NCBI GenBank assembly: GCA_024279285.1
Contig: JAJRRR010000266.1
Location: forward strand, 1 to 43,505
DNA: 43,505 bases
Direction of reading: 5' to 3'
Source: Planctomycetota bacterium
Lineage (GTDB): Bacteria > Planctomycetota > Planctomycetia > Pirellulales > S012-138
Part shown: positions 36,724 through 43,505 of the stretch, piece by piece
Layout of the letters: the number at the start of each line of letters is the position of its first letter
How positions within the stretch are numbered: the first letter of the stretch is position 1
Made by a program: the position numbers and the translations under genes
The notes under the pieces: model-generated
Seen by the model: only the letters and a program-made list of their open reading frames with translations
What the model was told of the DNA's origin: nothing
Databases searched by the model: none

Positions 36724-37638
36724 TTAATTACCCAAAGCTTCTCGTATCACGCGACTCCGAGCTTGATGGCGAGCATTTGCCATTTGGGTCAGGATGCGCT
36801 TCACTTCCTTGCGAAGTTCCTGGTGCATTTTGTCAAGCTCTTGGTTTAGCTTTTGAGTTAACTTGCCTTGAGGGTCAGTCCACCATTCCAAAATCCAATC
36901 CACAACAATCCCGACTAGAATGGAAATGCCAAAAGTTTCCCAGCTTACGGCGGTCCCTGCGACAAGAAAACCAATCCGCTGGCTCACTTGAGAAATTATG
37001 ATGGTCACAATTTCCTCTATCACCCAGCCGACGGCGAAACTGGCTATATCACCTTTGATGGACTTCCAGACTTCTTCGTCAAGCTCCCGGAGAGTATCAA
37101 GAGTTTGGTGGTTGATTTGTTTGACGAAGCGGTCGGCGCGCGGTAGGCGATAGTGCAATGAGGGAACATCCGCCTTGATCTTCACAAAAAGCTGATTGTC
37201 AATATTGTCGCACTCCTTGGCAAAGGAAATCAGTGCGCTTTCAACAGTTTTTTTCAGATCATCAGGGCTGAAGACCTTTTGTGCAAAAAGCTTCTGAATG
37301 TACTTCTGGAACTCTTCCTTAGTAGAGAAAATAGTAGAGAAAATATACTCCAATTTGGTACGGAAACTTAGGAGCTCATCGGCGAACTCAGGGGTGTTTT
37401 GCTTGGCTTGTTCGAAGAAGCGGTCAATGGATTCCAAGGAGCGGCCGATGGCCTTTCGGGTCTGTTTGTCGGCCCAATTGATGTCATCTTCAATCCGACT
37501 GATCGGACCCCGGTTGGAAGGTGGCTCATGAATGTTAGGAGGAGTAATACCTCCCTGGAGAGCCTGGTACTGGTAAGCTGCCACGGCAGCCACACAGACG
37601 GCCACTGCGCCGAGCAAGGGTTTTAGGACGTACTTCAT
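36724..37638 (-). CDS. hypothetical multi-TM coiled-coil protein, partner of downstream gene
   Basis: N-terminal TM LLGAVAVCVAAVAAY, internal hydrophobic VSWETFGISILVGIVVDWILEWW, amphipathic C-terminus; 45 bp upstream of the 272-aa gene, same strand. Confidence 0.7.
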   Translation of the reverse strand: MKYVLKPLLGAVAVCVAAVAAYQYQALQGGITPPNIHEPPSNRGPISRIEDDINWADKQTRKAIGRSLESIDRFFEQAKQNTPEFADELLSFRTKLEYIFSTIFSTKEEFQKYIQKLFAQKVFSPDDLKKTVESALISFAKECDNIDNQLFVKIKADVPSLHYRLPRADRFVKQINHQTLDTLRELDEEVWKSIKGDIASFAVGWVIEEIVTIIISQVSQRIGFLVAGTAVSWETFGISILVGIVVDWILEWWTDPQGKLTQKLNQELDKMHQELRKEVKRILTQMANARHQARSRVIREALGN

Positions 37639-37966
37639 GGTTTTTCAATCCCCCGTTTTGGAGAATTTGAATTGTCTCTACTGTTTGTTCGGACAAGCAA
37701 GAAATTTCCTGACGCTACGGGCGGAACCCGTGCAGAAAAGGAAGAACTCTATCGGCTGTGAGCACAAACCCACTTGGATGGAAACGGTCCTGAGCTTCGT
37801 TTTTCACCCGTCCTCTATCCCCGTCTCTGCCTCCCAAGAAGAGGACCCTTTTGTGCGTTTCCTTACATACTTTGCCTTTTGTAACCAGTGTACGGCTCTG
37901 CGTAGTCAAAAGCAAGCTTCTCAGAAAAATCTTCCCCAGGGACGGAAAAAAAGACACTTGGCCTCC

Positions 37967-39457
37967 CTAAGCCAGCAGTTCGTGGATTATGTGTCCGTGT
38001 ACATCTGTTAAGCGGCGGTCCAGGCCGTTGTAGTAGTAGGTGACTCGGGTATGATCTAGACCCAGCAGGTAAAGCAAAGTGGCGTAGAAGTCCCAGACTG
38101 TGGTGGGTTTTTCCACCGCGCGGCGTCCGAACTCGTCGGTGGCCCCGTAGCTTACGCCGCCTTTGACCCCTGCGCCCATCATCCAGCATGTGAATCCGTC
38201 CGGGTTGTGATCGCGTCCTTTGGTGCCTTGCTGGTGGGTGGGCATGCGGCCAAACTCGGTGGTCCAGATCACGACGGTTTCGTCCAGCAAGCCGCGTTGT
38301 TTCAAGTCGGTCAGCAGTGCGGCGGTGGGCTGATCGAGGATGGGGCAATGGCGTTCGTAGTCGGGTTTGAGGGTTTTGTGGGCATCCCAGTTCAGCAGCC
38401 CATCCACGCCTGAGGCCCGAGAGGCACAATACAGCGTCACATAGCGCACCCCTCGCTCCAGCAAGCGGCGAGCCAGGAGGCAGTTTCGGGCATAGGCGGC
38501 TTTGAGCTTGTTGGGATCCTCGGTTCCGTAGAGCCGATGGATGGAGGCTGGCTCAGCAGCCAGATTGCTCACTTCGGGAGCCGAAAGCTGCATGCGTGCG
38601 GCCAATTCGTAAGCAGCGATTCGGGCTTGTAGCTCCGTGTTGCCCTCGCGCTGCTGCAAGTGGCGTCGGTTCAGGAAGTTCAAAAATCGCCGGGTGGCCT
38701 GTTCTTCTTCAATGGAGATGCTCTCTGGGGTGGCGAGGTTTCGGATGGGCCGATGAGCGGCCATGACGATCCCTTGGTGCTTAGCGGGCAAGAACCCGGC
38801 CGACCAGTTGGCTTTCCCATTGGGCGGCTCGCCCCGAATGTCCGGAATGGCCACATAGGTGGGCAAGTTGCGGTTTTCGCTTCCCAGGGCATAGCTGACC
38901 CAGGCCCCCGCACTGGGAAAGCCTTCGCTGGTTTGGCCAGTGTTCATGAACACACAAGCCGGACCATGGGTGTTGCTCTTGCTGGTCATGGAGTGGATGA
39001 AGGCGATGTCGTCCACATGCTTAGCCAGATGAGGGAGCATGGAGCTGATGGGCTTTCCGCACTGGCCGGCTTTCACAAAGGGCCAGGGTGGGGCCATCAG
39101 CGCGCCGTTTTTTCCTTGGAAGGAAACGAAGTTTTCCTCTCCCGGCAAGGGCTCGCCGGCCCGACGCTCCAGCTCCGGCTTATAGTCCCAAAGGTCCACA
39201 TGCGACACTCCCCCGGGACAAAAGATCTGAAGCACCCGTTTGGCCCGAGCCGGAAAATGAGGCATGCCTTGTCCCGGGACCCATTCCACGGCCGGGACTT
39301 CGCGGGCCAGCAAGTCCAACAGGCCCACGCCCACCAGGCCCGTGAACATGCAATCCAACCACTGTCGTCGCGAAAGCACCTGCTGGAAACACGCTTGGGC
39401 CGGATGCAAGGGCCGCTTCATGGCAGCTTTCCTTATCTGGGCTTGGGGATGGTTCAT
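37967..39457 (-). CDS. DUF1501 domain-containing protein
   Basis: RVLQIFCPGGVSHVDLWDYKPELERRAGEPLPG; NWDAHKTLKPDY; VIWTTEFGRMPTHQQGTKGRDHNPDGFTCWMMGAGVKGG. Confidence 0.93.
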   Translation of the reverse strand: MNHPQAQIRKAAMKRPLHPAQACFQQVLSRRQWLDCMFTGLVGVGLLDLLAREVPAVEWVPGQGMPHFPARAKRVLQIFCPGGVSHVDLWDYKPELERRAGEPLPGEENFVSFQGKNGALMAPPWPFVKAGQCGKPISSMLPHLAKHVDDIAFIHSMTSKSNTHGPACVFMNTGQTSEGFPSAGAWVSYALGSENRNLPTYVAIPDIRGEPPNGKANWSAGFLPAKHQGIVMAAHRPIRNLATPESISIEEEQATRRFLNFLNRRHLQQREGNTELQARIAAYELAARMQLSAPEVSNLAAEPASIHRLYGTEDPNKLKAAYARNCLLARRLLERGVRYVTLYCASRASGVDGLLNWDAHKTLKPDYERHCPILDQPTAALLTDLKQRGLLDETVVIWTTEFGRMPTHQQGTKGRDHNPDGFTCWMMGAGVKGGVSYGATDEFGRRAVEKPTTVWDFYATLLYLLGLDHTRVTYYYNGLDRRLTDVHGHIIHELLA

Positions 39458-39486
39458 GACCAGGGTTTCGGCTCACTAAAAGGGGC

Positions 39487-42375
39487 TTAGTCCAAGTAAA
39501 TCATCTCGTTAGCGTTGAACATTGCTCGGCACAAAGCCGTCAGTCCAAACTGACGGACAAGTTGGGTGGCTTGTTCCAATTCTTCAGGCTCAGGTTCCCG
39601 AGCAAACAGGAGCCAAAACGCGCGGCGGACCTGAGCTTTGGGCTCGGGACCGGCCTCGCGTCGCAAGCGCGAGGCCATAGCCTGGGCCATGTCCAGCACA
39701 AACTGGTGATTCATCATCGTGAGGGCTTGCAGGGGGCTGGTGGTTTGGGCCCGACGCGGCGCGGCAAACGCCGGATCAGGACAGTCAAAGTCGCTCAGGA
39801 CATCCACGCGGGCAGCCCGAGCGTTCTGATGATAAACACTGCGACGGTAAGTCTCCGGTCCCGGGCGATCCAGCGGTTCATAAGTGGCCACATTGTCTTG
39901 CAGGTAGCGATAGAGACGAAACCCGGGTCCTCCCATCCGACGATCCAGCACTCCGGCCACGGCTAGCATGGTGTCGCGCACTTGCTCGGCAGTTAGCCGC
40001 CGTGGCGGGTAGCGCCACAGCAGCGTCGTGTTGGCGTCTTTTTTGGCCGCTTCGGGCCGGAAAGCCGAACTTTGGCGATAAGTTTGCGAAAGCACAATCA
40101 ACCGATGCAACGGCTTGAGACGCCAACCGTGATCCCGAAGATAGCGAGCCAGAAAGTCCAGCAACTTTGGATGGGTGGGCCGAGTGCCCATCATGCCAAA
40201 ATCACTGGGCGTGGACACAATTCCTCGGCCAAAGTGGTAGTGCCACACCCGATTGGCCAGCACCCGAAGCGTAAGCGCATTGCGGTCCGAAGCGATCCAT
40301 CGGGCCAGAGCCAATCGGCGCTCCGCTTCGGGAGCCTTGGGGTCCAGACGGTAGGCACCCACGGTACGCTCCAGCACCGAGATGCTCTTAGGCACCACGG
40401 CGGGGCCTTTCTTTTGGGGATCGCCTCGTTGGAAGATGTGGAAGGGGCCGGGAGCCGGACGCATCCGACCCACCCACCACCGCGGAAACGGTGGAACCGC
40501 GCGGATCTCCGACTCCACCTGGGCCAACTGCGCACTGAGTTGGTCAAGCTGGGAGCGTTCTTCCGGGGTGATTTCGGCTTCCAGAAGTCGCTTACGTCGG
40601 AGGCGATCGTTGAGTGGTTTGCGCAAGCGGCTATCGGCCACCACGCTCCAGCTCTTGCCATCCAGGGAGACTTCTATCACATACTCGCCCACGAAGGCCG
40701 TGTATCCGTGCGTGGGCGGCAACTGGCGCTGGCGATCGCTGGAGAAGACAATGCGTTCAATGCGGACCTTTTGGGGCAAGGTAATTACCAGCTCCGGTCC
40801 GGCGGCGATCCAGCGTGTGCCAAAGTCCCCGTCTATAGCCCGATCGGCTGAATAAGCGTCTGCAAAGTCTTCCGCAGTGCGACTGGCTCCTTGGGCTTTG
40901 GCTCCCAGGGCCAGTTGAGCCACATTGCGGCTTTGAGGGCCAGAGGTCCACACTTCAAACTCGTCAATGCGGAAACCGGTTCGGGCATCGGGATTGGTGT
41001 CCAGGGCAAACACGCGAAGCCTGACGAATCGGGCTTCCACCGGGGGAAAGCGTTCTTCGGTTCCGTAGCGGCTGACTGGTTCTCGAGTCCAGGTGGCCTG
41101 GAAGCTAGACAGTTTTTGCTCAGCTCGCTTCAGCACCCGGGCAATGAGCTGATTTCGTTGCTGTTGGAGTTTTTGCTTTTTGGCCAGCAGGGGGCGGAGT
41201 TTTTCCTGGCGCAGGCGGCGCTGCTGGGGGCTGGCAATTTCCCGATCCCCGTGAAACACTCCTGCAAAGGTGGCATACCAGGCGTAGTAGTCGTCTTGTT
41301 CAATGGGATCAAACTTGTGTTCGTGGCATCGGGCACAGCCCATCGTGATGCCCAAGAACGCCTCGGCCGTGGCTCGGATGATCTCGTCCAGGGTGTTGGC
41401 CCGAATGATGGCCGCCTGCACCGGGTCCTGATTGCCCACATTGTCATACGGCCCACAGACCAAAAACGCCGTGCCTACGGCCACTTCGGGATTGTAAGGC
41501 TCCAGCACATCCCCGGCCAACTGTTCCAGAATGAACCGGTTAAACGGCTTGTCCTGGTTGAAAGAGCGAATGACATAGTCCCGATAGGGCCACAGGTTGT
41601 TGATGATCACATTGCGTTCAAAGCCGTTGCTTTCGCCGAACCGGACCACATCCAGCCAGTGTCTTCCCCATTGCTCTCCGTAGGCGGGAGAAGCCAGTAG
41701 GCGGTCCACAACTTTTTCGTAAGCATCGGGCGAGTCATCGTTGAGAAACGCCTGAACTTCTTCCGGAGTGGGGGGAAGTCCGGTTAGGTCGTAGGTGACA
41801 CGGCGAATCCAGGTGCGGCGATCTGCCGGGGGGTTGGGCTTCAGTCCGGCTTGAGCCAGTCGGGCATAGATGAACCGATCAATGGGATTTTTTCGCCACT
41901 GGGGCGGTGCTTGAGGCACCTGGGGCGGCTCCCCTTCCCACAGCGGCTGATACGCCCACCAGTTCTCATCCCCTCGCAAGGGCTTGAGCACCAGCCCCTT
42001 GGGCCAGTGGGCCCCTTGGGCAATCCAACGGCGAATCAGCTGGATTTGCTTTTCGCTTAGAGGTTTGCCGCTTTTGGGCATCTCGGGTCGTGGTTTTCCG
42101 GGCGGGACTACGATTAGCTCCAACAGCGCGCTGGACTCCACATCCCCTGGCACCACATAACCGCCTTCTAGCAGGTCCTCGGGCGTGGCCAAGGAGAGAT
42201 CACCCTTTTTCTTCTCGGCGCTGTGGCAGGAGAGGCAATGTTTTTGGAAGATGGGAGCCACATCTTTTTGGAAGTCCACAGGCTGATCGGCCCAAAGGGA
42301 AGTGTTCAGCCCCCATCCCATCCCCAACACGCATACCATCCACCCCAGCCCCAAGGTCGGTTTAGGTCGGGTCAT
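39487..42375 (-). CDS. PSCyt1-DUF1549-(discoidin/F5_8C-like)-DUF1553 protein
   Basis: FQKDVAPIFQKHCLSCHSAEKKKGDLSL (PSCyt1); GCARCHEHKFDPIEQDDYY; central FVRLRVFALDTN...ELVITLPQKVRIERIVFSSD; WYHFGRG-type DUF1553 region; start MTRPKPT at 42375; ORF opens at 42486. Confidence 0.92.
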   Translation of the reverse strand: MTRPKPTLGLGWMVCVLGMGWGLNTSLWADQPVDFQKDVAPIFQKHCLSCHSAEKKKGDLSLATPEDLLEGGYVVPGDVESSALLELIVVPPGKPRPEMPKSGKPLSEKQIQLIRRWIAQGAHWPKGLVLKPLRGDENWWAYQPLWEGEPPQVPQAPPQWRKNPIDRFIYARLAQAGLKPNPPADRRTWIRRVTYDLTGLPPTPEEVQAFLNDDSPDAYEKVVDRLLASPAYGEQWGRHWLDVVRFGESNGFERNVIINNLWPYRDYVIRSFNQDKPFNRFILEQLAGDVLEPYNPEVAVGTAFLVCGPYDNVGNQDPVQAAIIRANTLDEIIRATAEAFLGITMGCARCHEHKFDPIEQDDYYAWYATFAGVFHGDREIASPQQRRLRQEKLRPLLAKKQKLQQQRNQLIARVLKRAEQKLSSFQATWTREPVSRYGTEERFPPVEARFVRLRVFALDTNPDARTGFRIDEFEVWTSGPQSRNVAQLALGAKAQGASRTAEDFADAYSADRAIDGDFGTRWIAAGPELVITLPQKVRIERIVFSSDRQRQLPPTHGYTAFVGEYVIEVSLDGKSWSVVADSRLRKPLNDRLRRKRLLEAEITPEERSQLDQLSAQLAQVESEIRAVPPFPRWWVGRMRPAPGPFHIFQRGDPQKKGPAVVPKSISVLERTVGAYRLDPKAPEAERRLALARWIASDRNALTLRVLANRVWHYHFGRGIVSTPSDFGMMGTRPTHPKLLDFLARYLRDHGWRLKPLHRLIVLSQTYRQSSAFRPEAAKKDANTTLLWRYPPRRLTAEQVRDTMLAVAGVLDRRMGGPGFRLYRYLQDNVATYEPLDRPGPETYRRSVYHQNARAARVDVLSDFDCPDPAFAAPRRAQTTSPLQALTMMNHQFVLDMAQAMASRLRREAGPEPKAQVRRAFWLLFAREPEPEELEQATQLVRQFGLTALCRAMFNANEMIYLD

Positions 42376-42548
42376 CGCCGTCGTCCTTTTTGAGTAGAAG
42401 CACCAGGCGGGAAAAGAGACGGTGGGATCAACATGTAGTACAACCTTTTGTATGTTGTATGATACAAATCCTCTCCTGTTCGTCAAGACTCCGGGCAGAC
42501 GGTACCAACCTGATCAGCTTCAATCCGGCAGACCAAGGCGGCGGGAGT

Positions 42549-43505
42549 TTACGGCTTCCGGCTCGTGGAGGCGGGATTGTTGCTGAGAGCAGGCTTGGCC
42601 ATTTGGGGTTGGAGCAGTTCTCGGGTGCAGAGGGCCAGTTCGTAGCTATCCGGGGCAATTTCCGTTACGGAACATCCCAGTTGTGGAGCAGCAAAAAGCA
42701 AAGGGCGGCTCCAGCTCAGCAGCGGCACTTTGGCCCGAGCTACTTCCGCAGGACCTAACAACAACACATCTTCTGTCTCTCCCCACCAGACCACATCGGC
42801 CTGAAGCAACAGTCGGCTTAGCACCCAGGGCCACGCTGCCCAACGAATCTGCCGCCAGCAGCGCAGCGACCGGACGAACTGGCGCACCGGACCTTGCAAC
42901 GCATGGGTGCCCACAAACCACACTTGCAGCTTGGGCCAAATCTGAGCCAGTACATCTCCCGCCCAGGCCATTAGCCTCACCGCTTCCCAATCTTGCTCAC
43001 CAGGGACGGCCAAAACCAGCGGTTGGGCACACTGAGCTTGTTGAAGTCCGGCAGCCAGCGGACCCAATGGAGAAACCAACTGGCGACGAAGTGCCGACCA
43101 TCCGGCTTGGGGACAAAACTCCCGAGTTGGAAAACATTGGGTCAGCTCCTCCCGGATGGCTGCGTCCACTCCCGGGGGCAAACGCAACTCCACCGATGGC
43201 AGTTTTTCTTTGAAGCGGGCCAATCGGACCACTTGCCGACACTGTTCCCTGCGGTGAGGACAAAGGAAGAGCTTGCGGCATGGGAGTCCTCGGGCCCACC
43301 AGTGCATGTGTTCAAACCCGTCCCAAACCCAAACCTCCTCCACCTGCCGGCCGGCAATCCAACGGCGAAGTCTCCACCAAGCCACCGGATCCCAAGGCCA
43401 GCGCCGCCCTAGGTTCTGACCAGGAGGGCTCCAGGGAGAGTCAGGACCGGCTGGCTCCGGACGCCAAAAAAGGACTTCGCCCCCGCTGTGCGCAAGCTCC
43501 CCCCA
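42549..43505 (-). CDS. hypothetical protein, possibly GT-B glycosyltransferase-like, 5' truncated by window edge
   Basis: Frame stays open through 43505 (upstream translation ...GGEVLFWRPEPAGPDSPWSPPGQNLGRRWPWDP-VAWWRLRRW); alternating hydrophobic strands LVLAVPGEQDW, VWFVGTH, DVVWWGE. Confidence 0.55.
   Translation of the reverse strand, partial: WGELAHSGGEVLFWRPEPAGPDSPWSPPGQNLGRRWPWDPVAWWRLRRWIAGRQVEEVWVWDGFEHMHWWARGLPCRKLFLCPHRREQCRQVVRLARFKEKLPSVELRLPPGVDAAIREELTQCFPTREFCPQAGWSALRRQLVSPLGPLAAGLQQAQCAQPLVLAVPGEQDWEAVRLMAWAGDVLAQIWPKLQVWFVGTHALQGPVRQFVRSLRCWRQIRWAAWPWVLSRLLLQADVVWWGETEDVLLLGPAEVARAKVPLLSWSRPLLFAAPQLGCSVTEIAPDSYELALCTRELLQPQMAKPALSNNPASTSRKP

Noticed and set aside
1-43505. 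tRNA/rRNA genes, integrase or transposase-bearing mobile element
   Set aside because: No cloverleaf, rRNA segment or transposase/integrase motif seen by eye; tRNAscan-SE and ISfinder searches would be needed to exclude them.

Overview
This 43.5 kb window is gene-dense, GC-rich bacterial chromosome, almost certainly from a planctomycete. The evidence is two DUF1549/DUF1553 + DUF1501 gene pairs, a PSCyt1-type cytochrome domain, and DUF1598-like, DUF1559-like and DUF1080 proteins. I support about 27 protein-coding genes. Recognisable ones include RecG, LarB, an NnrD-like NAD(P)HX dehydratase, a Nudix hydrolase, a CPBP protease, an M81 (MlrC-like) metallopeptidase beside a class-III aminotransferase, and a sugar phosphate isomerase/epimerase. 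There is a signalling run of coiled-coil protein, Ser/Thr kinase, membrane protein, ECF sigma factor and zinc-finger-like protein. There is also a three-gene exopolysaccharide-type module (Wzz-like, ExeA-like AAA ATPase, BY-kinase-fold protein). I saw no rRNA, tRNA, CRISPR array, transposase or phage genes, by eye only. The best leads for a second look are: (1) an intergenic family of 20-nt hairpins with variable but covarying 9-bp stems, a CT-NA-AG apex and a constant CTCGCC tail; (2) a BY-kinase-fold protein whose Walker A, A' and B motifs all appear degenerate; (3) a relatively AT-rich two-gene cassette of uncharacterised membrane proteins at 35.9-37.6 kb; (4) a second dispersed intergenic repeat with the core CGAAACAAGAAT, two copies of which start directly after stop codons; (5) a translationally coupled larB-nnrD pair; (6) a hairpin-rich leader upstream of the aminotransferase/M81 genes. 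All calls come from reading motifs, with no database search.
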